23,682 bases of DNA from NCBI GenBank assembly GCA_964344135.1, contig CAYFMF010000026.1:1-23682 (forward strand), read 5' to 3'. Below are positions 8,680 through 15,609 of the stretch, piece by piece. Origin of the DNA: Thiopontia sp964344135 (GTDB taxonomy: Bacteria; Pseudomonadota; Gammaproteobacteria; GCF-002020875). Position 1 is the first letter of the stretch. Each line of letters starts with the position of its first letter. The position numbers and the translations under genes were made by a program. The notes beneath the pieces were generated by a model that worked only from the letters and a program-made list of their open reading frames with translations, ran no database searches and had not been told where the DNA came from.

Positions 8680-9462
8680 TCATGCCACCTCTCGCCAATC
8701 CAGCCCATCCTGCTGGCTGGCCACCTCGATCCACCTCTGCTCACAGCAGAGCGCCTGACTGATGGCTGCAGTTGCCTGCTGAACACAGTTGTTCTGCTCA
8801 CTCAAATGCATCACAACAAGGTGTTGCAATGAGCTGGTATCCAGATTCTCCAGTAACGCAGCCGCCTGCTGGTTGCTCAGGTGCCCCAGTCGTCCTGCCA
8901 CTCTCCTCTTGAGAAAGGGTGGATAGGGGCCCCTATCCAGCAGATCCGGATCATGGTTGCTCTCCAGTAGCAGCGCCTCACAGCCATCCAGTTGAGACTC
9001 GATATAGGGGGTTACCTCTCCCACATCAGTCAGCAGCCCCACACGGTGTCTCCCGTTGGAGAAGGTGAACTGAACCGGCTCCTTCGCATCATGTGAAACA
9101 TGAAACGGATTGACCTCAACCCCTCCGATCGAGAAAGGGTCATCTCCACTGATCATCCGGATGGAGTCAAACAGCCCATGCCGCCTCTCCGCCTCTCTGG
9201 CGGTTCCTGCCGTCATCCAGACCGGGACCCCAGATCGTGCAGCCAGTCGCCGCACGCCACCAAGGTGGTCACTGTGCTCATGGGTCACCAGAATTGCATC
9301 GATCTCATCCAGACCTCTTCCGAGACGCTGCAGACGGATCTCCGTCTGTTTCAGCGAGAAGCCACAGTCCACCAGGATTGTGGTCTCCCCGGATTCAAAC
9401 AGGGTTCCATTTCCCTTGCTGCCACTTCCCAGCGAGGCAAACCGTAGGTGACTATTCCCCAT
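8680..9462 (-). CDS. MBL-fold metallo-hydrolase, YycJ/WalJ-like
   Basis: 260-residue metallo-beta-lactamase-fold protein. The N-terminal FASLGSGSKGNGTLFESG and the metal-binding THEHSDHLGG (His61, His63, Asp65, His66) are typical of the YycJ/WalJ branch (COG1235). LLTDVGEV and VVMHLSEQNN supply further likely ligands. Relatives include 5'-3' exonucleases and phosphodiesterases, so nucleic-acid hydrolysis is plausible but not shown. It lies 17 bases after bamC, and the ATG at 9462 lacks a clear Shine-Dalgarno (upstream CCTCCTTGAG), suggesting coupled translation. No secretion signal is visible, so it is probably cytoplasmic. Confidence 0.88.
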   Translation of the reverse strand: MGNSHLRFASLGSGSKGNGTLFESGETTILVDCGFSLKQTEIRLQRLGRGLDEIDAILVTHEHSDHLGGVRRLAARSGVPVWMTAGTAREAERRHGLFDSIRMISGDDPFSIGGVEVNPFHVSHDAKEPVQFTFSNGRHRVGLLTDVGEVTPYIESQLDGCEALLLESNHDPDLLDRGPYPPFLKRRVAGRLGHLSNQQAAALLENLDTSSLQHLVVMHLSEQNNCVQQATAAISQALCCEQRWIEVASQQDGLDWREVA

Positions 9463-9479
9463 CTCAAGGAGGCAAATTA

Positions 9480-10616
9480 CTACTTCAATTGTTCATGCAG
9501 CAGGGTCAGGATGCGTCGTGCGGTTCCGGATCTGTCTGGCTGCCCCTCCGCATTCTGAACCAGGATACGACTGACATTCTCATGAGACTCAACGAGAATC
9601 CGGTACTCTCCCTCCACGGGCTGGTCATCACCCCAGAACTTCAGCTTGTCGAGAACCCCCTCCTGCTCATTGTCCTTGAAGGGATCAATGTAGCGGACAT
9701 AGTAGAGCCCCCTGGAGCGGTCACGATCCTCAACGGTAAAGCCGACACGGTCCAGTGCATGCCCGGCGCGTCGCCAGGTTCTGGGGAAGCCCTCCTTGAC
9801 CAGCAGAAATATCCCCTCCTCTGCTGTCGTATCCACCAGACGGGCACGCTCCACGATTCCCTTGCCCTCAAGACCGGCAAGTGCGGTGTTGGCACGTGCC
9901 GCCTCCATGCCAAGGAAGGACATGATGCGACTGAGCACCTCGGCCTCAAGCTCCGGCATTGCAGGGTGGGGCTGCCAGACAAAGCTCTCGCCTGAGGCCA
10001 CCTCCTCCATGCGGCGGTGACTCAGGAAGAGCTCTGTCACCCCCTCCCGGTCCGTACGCTCGAGACGGAGGCGGAATTTATCCCGTGTTCCAGTGGAGTA
10101 GAGGGCATCCAGTGCACCCTTGAGGAAGCCTCTTATCGGGCCTTCCTGGATATCTGCACGGTTCTCGGCCCAGTCCGTCTCCATAATCCCGATACGCGGG
10201 TCCTCACGATCGATCAGGAAGCCATTCTTCAGCCAGAATTCACGCAGCTTGGACCAGAGCTGTTCCGGAGTGGCCTGAACCACCAGCCAGCGCTGATGAC
10301 CATCACTCACCACATCAATCTCATCCTGTTGTGGCAGGATCTCATTGGCCGATGCCAGGGCACCACCAACACCGCTCTCTACCTCATAACTCTTGAGGGA
10401 GGCGACCCCGCCAGGCACCTGGTAGAGATCCTGAATCGTGGATGTTGTCAGATCGGGGGGGACCTCCAGTGGTCTGGTCTCCACACTGCTCTCGTAACTG
10501 AGCTCTTTCTTGTACGCCTTGTACTCTTCGACCTTCTGATCCACTGTGCTGCATGAGATCAGTGAGAGGGTGGCAACTACCACCCCACTGGTTGAGAAAA
10601 AATTATTATTATTCAC
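9480..10616 (-). CDS. bamC: outer membrane protein assembly factor BamC (lipoprotein NlpB)
   Basis: Lipoprotein of the BAM complex that inserts outer-membrane beta-barrels. The signal peptide is short, with lipobox LISC giving Cys22 as the acylated residue. Next comes the disordered BamD-binding segment with PLEVPPDLTTST, then two helix-grip domains joined by a linker (about 85-225 and 255-378). Its 378 residues are somewhat longer than the E. coli protein. It starts with GTG at 10616, four bases inside dapA (GTGA overlap), with AGGAG eleven bases upstream. The position directly downstream of dapA is the same as in E. coli and supports the assignment despite the family's low sequence conservation. 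Confidence 0.9.
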   Translation of the reverse strand: MNNNNFFSTSGVVVATLSLISCSTVDQKVEEYKAYKKELSYESSVETRPLEVPPDLTTSTIQDLYQVPGGVASLKSYEVESGVGGALASANEILPQQDEIDVVSDGHQRWLVVQATPEQLWSKLREFWLKNGFLIDREDPRIGIMETDWAENRADIQEGPIRGFLKGALDALYSTGTRDKFRLRLERTDREGVTELFLSHRRMEEVASGESFVWQPHPAMPELEAEVLSRIMSFLGMEAARANTALAGLEGKGIVERARLVDTTAEEGIFLLVKEGFPRTWRRAGHALDRVGFTVEDRDRSRGLYYVRYIDPFKDNEQEGVLDKLKFWGDDQPVEGEYRILVESHENVSRILVQNAEGQPDRSGTARRILTLLHEQLK

Positions 10617-11497
10617 AGTGATTCATTCTCCTTGGAGGAGGCGATCGCCTCCCTGATCGTAACCTGATACTGCTCCGAGAGCGGGGTCAGCGGCAGGCGG
10701 ATCCCCTCGGCAATCATCCCCATCTCATGCAGTGCCCACTTCACCGGAATGGGATTGGCCTCCAGAAAGAGGTCCCGGTGCAGCGGCTTCAGTGGGCCAT
10801 TCAGTGCATGTGCCCGCTCTGACTCACCCGACATGGCCGCCACGCACATCTCGTGCATCTGACGTGGCACCACATTGGCGGTAACCGAGATGGTGCCGTG
10901 GCCACCCTGCAGAATGAAGTCGGTACAGGTTGAGTCATCGCCGCTGTAGAGTTCAAAACCCTCCTCACTCAGGGCACGGATTGGCTCAATACGCCCAAGG
11001 TCACCGGTCGCCTCCTTGACCCCGATAATGTTTGGAATCCTGGAGAGCCGCCCAATGGTCTCCGGCAACATGTCACAGGCTGTCCGGCCCGGAACATTAT
11101 AGAGAATCTGGGGAATATCGACCGCCTCTGCCACCGCCTTGTAGTGCAGATAGAGCCCCTCCTGGGTCGGCTTGTTGTAGTAGGGGGTCACAAGAAGTGC
11201 CGCATCTGCCCCCTGCTCACTGGCACAGCGAGTCAGGTCAATTGCCTCCTGGGTTGAGTTGGCGCCGGTACCGGCAATCACTGGCACCCTGCCATTGGAT
11301 CGTTCAATGACCCGCCGGATTACCTCACAGTGCTCATGCTCGTTGAGCGTAGCCGACTCACCTGTTGTACCGACAGCAACAATGGCATCGGTCCCATTAT
11401 CAACATGAAACTCGATCAGTCTGTCCAGCGCATCCCAGTCCAGACCTCCATCCAGGTGCATGGGTGTGACCAGTGCCACCATACTTCCTTGGAACAT
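10613..11497 (-). CDS. dapA: 4-hydroxy-tetrahydrodipicolinate synthase
   Basis: Condenses pyruvate and aspartate semialdehyde, the entry to diaminopimelate and lysine synthesis. From the ATG at 11497 the protein is 294 residues and begins MFQGSMVALVTPM. Catalytic residues fall on E. coli numbering: Thr44/Thr45 in GTTGES, Tyr107 in TPYYNKP, Tyr133 and Arg138 in YNVPGRT, and Schiff-base Lys161 in GVKEATGD. A TTG at 11518 would extend the N-terminus by seven residues, but that stretch contains the AAGAGAG ribosome-binding region of the ATG, so the ATG is preferred. It heads the dapA-bamC-MBL-purL-SDR run and is divergent from gcvR. Confidence 0.96.
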   Translation of the reverse strand: MFQGSMVALVTPMHLDGGLDWDALDRLIEFHVDNGTDAIVAVGTTGESATLNEHEHCEVIRRVIERSNGRVPVIAGTGANSTQEAIDLTRCASEQGADAALLVTPYYNKPTQEGLYLHYKAVAEAVDIPQILYNVPGRTACDMLPETIGRLSRIPNIIGVKEATGDLGRIEPIRALSEEGFELYSGDDSTCTDFILQGGHGTISVTANVVPRQMHEMCVAAMSGESERAHALNGPLKPLHRDLFLEANPIPVKWALHEMGMIAEGIRLPLTPLSEQYQVTIREAIASSKENESL

Positions 11498-11541
11498 GGC
11501 AATTCTCTCTTCAATCAATATGTTTCACCTATAAACTGTAA

Positions 11542-11570
11542 ATGGTACTTCTGCAAAGGTAGGGTGACAA
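11542..11570 (-). promoter_or_regulatory. candidate dapA promoter
   Basis: On the minus strand TTGTCA (11570-11565, 5/6) and TACCAT (11547-11542, 4/6) have a 17-base spacer. The predicted start lies about 35-40 bases before the dapA ATG. The -35 box abuts the -10 box of the divergent gcvR gene, so the two promoters would interfere. Confidence 0.45.
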
Positions 11571-11572
11571 GA

Positions 11573-11578
11573 TATACT
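11573..11578 (+). promoter_or_regulatory. -10 box for gcvR, predicting a leaderless transcript
   Basis: TATACT at 11573-11578 ends eight bases before the gcvR ATG (11587). A normal discriminator would put the transcription start at 11585-11587, on or next to the start codon. The -35 region is weak (TCTGCA at 11550-11555, 17-base spacer). No Shine-Dalgarno is present: upstream bases are CTCTTCTCTA. Confidence 0.4.
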
Positions 11579-11586
11579 CTTCTCTA

Positions 11587-12141
11587 ATGACAAAGAATTC
11601 ATCAGCAAACCCCGTAACCGACAATCTGGTCATCACCGCAATCGGAAAGGACCGCCCCGGGATCATCAACAACCTCTCAAGGGTTGTCCTTGAACAGAAG
11701 GGGAACGTGGTCGACAGTCGCATGACCGTACTGGGTGGAGAGTTCGCCATCCTGCTACTGGTTTCCGGAAGCTGGGACACCATCGCCCGCCTGGAGGCGG
11801 CCCTGCCGAAGCATCAGGAGAGGCTTGACCTCACCATTTTAACCAAGCGCACCTCTGATCGAGCCATCAAGCAGGACCACCTCCCCTACCATGTTGAGGT
11901 GATCTCCATCGATCATCCGGGAATTGTCTATAAAGTGGCCGACTTCTTCTCATCCAGACAGATCAACGTCGAGGAGATGAATACCAGTAGCCACCACGCC
12001 CCTCATACAGGAACCCCGATGTTTGTGCTCAACATGGTGCTTGGGATCCCCAGAAAACAGTCCATCACTCAGCTGCGTGAGAGCTTTCTGGACTTCTGTG
12101 ACTCACAAAACCTGGATGGGCTGCTGGAGCCGATCAAGTAG
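11587..12141 (+). CDS. gcvR: glycine cleavage system transcriptional repressor GcvR (two ACT domains)
   Basis: 184-residue protein with two tandem ACT domains and no DNA-binding domain. The first (about 14-85) starts LVITAIGKDRPGIINNLS and holds EFAILLLVSGSWD, closely matching E. coli GcvR. The second starts VEVISIDHPGIVYKVADFF. In E. coli, GcvR binds glycine and the LysR-type activator GcvA to repress gcvTHP. Divergence from dapA is also the E. coli arrangement. The gene has no Shine-Dalgarno and a -10 box eight bases upstream, so it may be read from a leaderless mRNA. Its last eight bases overlap convergent perM. gcvA is not in the window. Confidence 0.87.
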   Translation: MTKNSSANPVTDNLVITAIGKDRPGIINNLSRVVLEQKGNVVDSRMTVLGGEFAILLLVSGSWDTIARLEAALPKHQERLDLTILTKRTSDRAIKQDHLPYHVEVISIDHPGIVYKVADFFSSRQINVEEMNTSSHHAPHTGTPMFVLNMVLGIPRKQSITQLRESFLDFCDSQNLDGLLEPIK

Positions 12142-13192
12142 CACTCTCCAGCTTGGGCCAGGCCGAGATAACCGCCTTGACCAGCGTTGCCAGCGGGATG
12201 GCAAAGAAGACGCCCCAGAATCCCCAGACCCCCCCGAAGAAGAGTACGGCGACGATGATCGCAACCGGATGGAGGTTGACCGCCTCGGAGAAGAGCAGTG
12301 GAACCAGCACGTTACCATCCAGCGCCTGGATGACACCGTAGATCAGCATCACAGTTCCAAACTCCCCGCTCCAGCCAAACTGATAGAAGGCGACCGCCGC
12401 CACCGGAATGGTGACAACGGTTGCTCCGACATAGGGCACCAGTACTGAGACACCCACCAGCGCAGCCAACAGTGCTGCATATTGCAGCCCAAGGAAGATA
12501 AAGGCGATGTAGCTGGCGAACCCGACAATAAACATCTCCCAGAACTTGCCCCGGATATAGTTGCCAATCTGCAGATCCACCTCACGCCAGACCCCCTCTG
12601 CCAGCGAACGGTCCTGGGGCAGAAAATCGGTGAACCAGGAGAAGAGATCCCTCTTGTCCTTGAGCATGAAGAAGACCAGTAGCGGAACCAGTACCAGATA
12701 GATCAGCATGGTGATGATTCCCGGGATATAGCTCAGGCTCTTCGAGAGTGCCTGCTGTGTAAACTCCGTCATTGAGCGGCTGACCGCATTGGCAATCTCA
12801 TTCACCTGCTGGGAACTGACCAGTGCTGGATAGCTCTCCGGGAGCTGAGTCAGCATCTCCTTCCCTGTCTGCACCATGGCGGGGACTGCGGAGAGAAACT
12901 GGGTAATCTGCCTCGAGAGCAGTGGCAGCAGGACCACGATCAGGAAAATCAGGAAGGTCAGAAAGATCAGGTAGATGAACCAGATCGACAGGTGGTGGGA
13001 GACCCCCTGCTGCTTGATCCGTTCGATTGGGGTATCCATCAGATAGGCAAGCACAATGGCCACCAGAACCGGGCCAAGAATCTGCCCAAACAGCAACACC
13101 ACCGCAAAGAGCGATGCCAGCAGGATCAGCAGGATGACCAGCTGGGTATTGTCAAACTGTCGCTGGAACCAGTGTGAAAAGATATTATCCAT
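12134..13192 (-). CDS. perM: AI-2E family transporter / PerM-like permease
   Basis: 352-residue inner-membrane protein of the AI-2E/PerM (UPF0118) family, with about eight predicted membrane spans. There is a pair near the N-terminus (LVILLILLASLFAVVLLF), another after a KQQG loop, a long soluble central segment (about 90-145), and a C-terminal cluster ending in the family-typical GVWGFWGVFFAIPLATLVKAV. Members export signals, glycine betaine or ions in different species, so the substrate is open. The ATG at 13192 overlaps the end of the upstream 114-residue gene by eight bases. In-frame starts at 13240 would overlap more and add a non-family N-terminus. PerM also lies near gcvR in E. coli, though with other genes between. 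Confidence 0.85.
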   Translation of the reverse strand: MDNIFSHWFQRQFDNTQLVILLILLASLFAVVLLFGQILGPVLVAIVLAYLMDTPIERIKQQGVSHHLSIWFIYLIFLTFLIFLIVVLLPLLSRQITQFLSAVPAMVQTGKEMLTQLPESYPALVSSQQVNEIANAVSRSMTEFTQQALSKSLSYIPGIITMLIYLVLVPLLVFFMLKDKRDLFSWFTDFLPQDRSLAEGVWREVDLQIGNYIRGKFWEMFIVGFASYIAFIFLGLQYAALLAALVGVSVLVPYVGATVVTIPVAAVAFYQFGWSGEFGTVMLIYGVIQALDGNVLVPLLFSEAVNLHPVAIIVAVLFFGGVWGFWGVFFAIPLATLVKAVISAWPKLESAT

Positions 13193-13529
13193 CCAGGTAT
13201 CTCTGATAGTGTTGCTGGAAGATCTCTTCCAGTTCATCAATCACCTCAACAGCAGCTCGTCCATTGACCAGATGGGCACTCATCAGGTCCGCACTCTGCC
13301 TGAGCAGACGGTCGTGGTTGAGCATCGGATAGCTCTTTGCCAGACGCCGTATTGCCATCACCACCCGCTCATCATCCGGTCTCGGCAGATCCAGTGGCTC
13401 CTGCCGCCCCCCGCTGTCACCTTCCACCCCGGCAGACTCATGAAGATACTCGGCGTAACGCAACAGGGCATGACGATCCTCAACCCCCAGCGCAGAGAAC
13501 AACTCCTGCAATCTGCCCAATTGATCCAT
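13185..13529 (-). CDS. conserved-looking protein of unknown function, 114 aa
   Basis: I cannot name this family with confidence. The protein is 114 residues, acidic and predicted mostly helical, with no signal peptide or membrane span. The N-terminal segment SALGVEDRHALLRYAEYLHE and the C-terminal segment (about 60-111, AIRRLAKSYPMLNHDRLL ... VIDELEEIFQQHY) are separated by a low-complexity, proline/glutamate-rich linker (about 34-52). It looks like two helical units on a flexible tether. AGGAG seven bases before the ATG supports real translation. It overlaps perM by eight bases, so a partner role for the permease is possible but unproven. Confidence 0.8.
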   Translation of the reverse strand: MDQLGRLQELFSALGVEDRHALLRYAEYLHESAGVEGDSGGRQEPLDLPRPDDERVVMAIRRLAKSYPMLNHDRLLRQSADLMSAHLVNGRAAVEVIDELEEIFQQHYQRYLDG

Positions 13530-13578
13530 GATTCACTCCTGCCAGAGGGAGGCCGGTTGGGCACGCCCCAACAAACTC

Positions 13579-14481
13579 CTAGGACTTGTGATCCTCACAA
13601 TACTCTTTTGCAAACTCCAGCAGCTCATCCATTGCACGAAGCCTGAACTTCTGCTTCTGATGTACAAATGAGAACGGGCGTACCATATGGGGGTCGAGAC
13701 GAATCATCTTGACGGTTCCCAACTGAATCTCCTTCTGGATGGAGGCCCTGGAGATAATGGTGATACCAATTCCGGACTCCACAGCCCCCTTGATTGCCTC
13801 CGGACTGCCCAACTCCATGATTACGTTAAGGTCTGAGGGGTTGATTCCAGCCTCTGTCAGATAGTCATGAATAACCTCGCGGGTACCTGACCCCTCCTCA
13901 CGCCAGATATAGGGGTACTCCTTGATCTGGTCAATCGTGATCGAGTCCTGTTTGGACAAGGGGTGGTCCGGTGGGACGATCAACACCAGCTCATCCTCCC
14001 GGCAGAGGTCAAGCTGCAGCTTCTTGTTGGCAACCGGTGCCTCCACAATCCCAAGATCAATGACATTATTCTCGACCATCGAGACGACACTGTCGGTATT
14101 GCCCACCTTGAGACGAACCGTAACGGAGGGGTGGCGCTCGTGGAATCGGCCCAACATGTTTGGAATCATATACTCGGCAATGGTGGTACTCGCTCCGACA
14201 ATCAGTACCCCACTCACCTCACCGGTCATCTCGCGAACCGCATTGTCCATCTCACTGTAGAGATCGAGAATGCGCTCTGCATACTCGAAGACCCGCGCCC
14301 CCGCCTCCGTCAGGGTGATCCGGTTATGGGTACGGTCAAAAAGGCGGGTATTGAAGTAGTCTTCCAGCTGGCGCACCTGAAAGGTGACCGCTGGCTGGGT
14401 CATGTGAAGTGACTCAGCTGCCTTGGTAAAACTGAGCATGCGCGCCACGGTGTGAAAAACTTGTAATCTACGGTCTGCCAT
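13579..14481 (-). CDS. LysR family transcriptional regulator (YeiE/CysL-like)
   Basis: 300-residue LysR-type regulator. The winged helix-turn-helix is at residues 1-60 (LSFTKAAESLHMTQPAVTFQVRQLED, then RLFDR), a linker helix follows, and the effector-binding domain runs from about 88 to 295 (LIVGASTTIAEYMIPNML, DLGIVEAPV, REEGSGTREVIHDYL, LNVIMELGSPEAIKGAVESG). The latter motifs resemble the YeiE/CysL/selenium-associated branch rather than GcvA. The effector is unknown. The ATG at 14481 has AGGA nine bases upstream. A perfect 7-bp inverted repeat lies 14 bases upstream of the start, a possible autoregulatory site. It lies beyond the gcv-kinase operon on the same strand, separated by a hairpin and its own candidate promoter. 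Confidence 0.88.
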   Translation of the reverse strand: MADRRLQVFHTVARMLSFTKAAESLHMTQPAVTFQVRQLEDYFNTRLFDRTHNRITLTEAGARVFEYAERILDLYSEMDNAVREMTGEVSGVLIVGASTTIAEYMIPNMLGRFHERHPSVTVRLKVGNTDSVVSMVENNVIDLGIVEAPVANKKLQLDLCREDELVLIVPPDHPLSKQDSITIDQIKEYPYIWREEGSGTREVIHDYLTEAGINPSDLNVIMELGSPEAIKGAVESGIGITIISRASIQKEIQLGTVKMIRLDPHMVRPFSFVHQKQKFRLRAMDELLEFAKEYCEDHKS

Positions 14482-14494
14482 AATCTTTTCCTAT

Positions 14495-14518
14495 AACTTC
14501 TCGCTCCATAAAGAAGTT
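14495..14518. repeat. inverted repeat upstream of the LysR gene
   Basis: AACTTCT (14495-14501) and AGAAGTT (14512-14518) are perfect 7-bp arms with a 10-base spacer, just upstream of the LysR-family ATG and downstream of its candidate promoter. It could be a dimer operator for autoregulation or a 5'-UTR hairpin. Confidence 0.5.
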
Positions 14519-14532
14519 CCCGATAAAAAGAC

Positions 14533-14562
14533 TTTATACCATAAATATCATCAATGCTCCAA
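14533..14562 (-). promoter_or_regulatory. candidate promoter of the LysR gene
   Basis: On the minus strand TTGGAG (14562-14557) and TATAAA (14538-14533) have an 18-base spacer. The surrounding 14480-14560 is clearly AT-richer than its neighbours. This would give a 5'-UTR of about 45 bases containing the inverted repeat at 14495-14518. Confidence 0.4.
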
Positions 14563-14594
14563 TAGAGCTTGTTCGGCTCAGATGGGGCAGATAA

Positions 14595-14619
14595 GGCCCA
14601 TCTCAGCAGAAGATGGGCC
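14595..14619 (-). terminator. strong hairpin after the gcv-kinase operon
   Basis: GGCCCATCT (14595-14603) and AGATGGGCC (14611-14619) form a perfect 9-bp stem with a 7-base loop, 57 bases beyond the kinase stop codon. On the minus strand it is followed by TTATCTG, a weak T-tract, so termination may be partial. A further GATGGG at 14581-14586 could compete for one arm. Confidence 0.5.
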
Positions 14620-14675
14620 ATAATGATGCCGACAGAGGTGGTGCCCGTAGAGGAGGAAAGGGGCCGTTCTGGCCG

Positions 14676-15608
14676 TCAGAACTCGCTGCCAAAGGCCTCC
14701 CGATAAGAGACCCTGAACTCATCCATTGTAAAGTTGTGGTTCTGGGTGCCGTGCATCCCAATCTTGATCGCCCCCATCAGTGAGGCAATCTGGCCGGTAA
14801 CCTGCCAATCCATCCCATTCATCAAACCAAAAAGCAGCCCGGCACGGAAGGCGTCACCACAGCCTGTGGGGTCAACTGCGTGGTCAACCGACACTGCCGG
14901 AATCTCAATCCGGTGCCCTCCGGTATAGATCAGGGAACCATTCCCGCCCAGGGTAACAACCACCGCCTCCACACGCTGCGCAATCTCGGCAATCGAGAGG
15001 CCGGTCCGCTCCTGCATCAGTGCAGATTCATAGTCATTGACCGCAATCCAGCTGGCCTGATCGATAAACTGCAGCAGATCCTCCTTGCCAAACATCGGCA
15101 GCCCCTGGCCCGGATCAAAGATAAAGGGGATATCGGCCTCTGCAAACTGGCTGGCGTGCTCCACCATCCCCTCCCGCCCATCCGGGGAGACGATCCCCAG
15201 CGAGACTCCCGTCGCATCACCAACCCGGTTGAGGTGTGCCGAGTTCATTGCCCCGGGATGGAACGCGGTGATCTGGTTATCATCCATATCGGTGGTGATA
15301 AAGGCCTGTGCGGTATAGCTCCCCTCAACCTCCTGCAGATGGGTGGTTGCAATACCGCTCCGCTCCATCCATTTCCGATAGGGGGAAAAGTCACTGCCAA
15401 CCGTTGCCATCGGCACCCCCTCTCCACCCAATAAATTGAGGTTATAGGCGATGTTTCCCGCAGTCCCCCCAAACTCCCGGCGCATCTCCGGAACAAGGAA
15501 TGAGACATTAAGCATATGAACCTTGTCGGGGAGGATATGGTTCTTGAACTGGTCGGGAAAGACCATGATCTGGTCAAAGGCGTAGGACCCACAAATCAGT
15601 GCTGTCAT
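14676..15608 (-). CDS. PfkB-family carbohydrate/nucleoside kinase, adenosine kinase-like
   Basis: Ribokinase-fold kinase of 310 residues. It starts MTALICGSYAFDQIMVFP. FGGTAGNIAYNLNLLGG is the PfkB N-terminal signature and DPTGCGDAFRAGLLFGLMNG the C-terminal one, with the catalytic Asp in the GCGD anion hole. The pattern resembles bacterial adenosine kinase-like members, but substrate is not certain; other sugars or nucleosides are possible. The ATG at 15608 is one base after the gcvPB stop, with AGGAG nine bases upstream inside gcvPB, so it is almost certainly translated from the glycine-cleavage transcript. An upstream in-frame start (15707) would overlap gcvPB by about 100 bases and is disfavoured. 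Confidence 0.85.
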   Translation of the reverse strand: MTALICGSYAFDQIMVFPDQFKNHILPDKVHMLNVSFLVPEMRREFGGTAGNIAYNLNLLGGEGVPMATVGSDFSPYRKWMERSGIATTHLQEVEGSYTAQAFITTDMDDNQITAFHPGAMNSAHLNRVGDATGVSLGIVSPDGREGMVEHASQFAEADIPFIFDPGQGLPMFGKEDLLQFIDQASWIAVNDYESALMQERTGLSIAEIAQRVEAVVVTLGGNGSLIYTGGHRIEIPAVSVDHAVDPTGCGDAFRAGLLFGLMNGMDWQVTGQIASLMGAIKIGMHGTQNHNFTMDEFRVSYREAFGSEF

Positions 15609-15609
15609 C

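Noticed and set aside
13556..13572. Hairpin GTTGGG / CCCAAC after the LysR gene
   Set aside because: No T-tract follows on the minus strand, so it is not supported as a terminator.
13579..14481. Calling the LysR protein GcvA
   Set aside because: Its N-terminus and effector-domain motifs fit the YeiE/CysL branch better; GcvA-typical N-terminal residues are absent.
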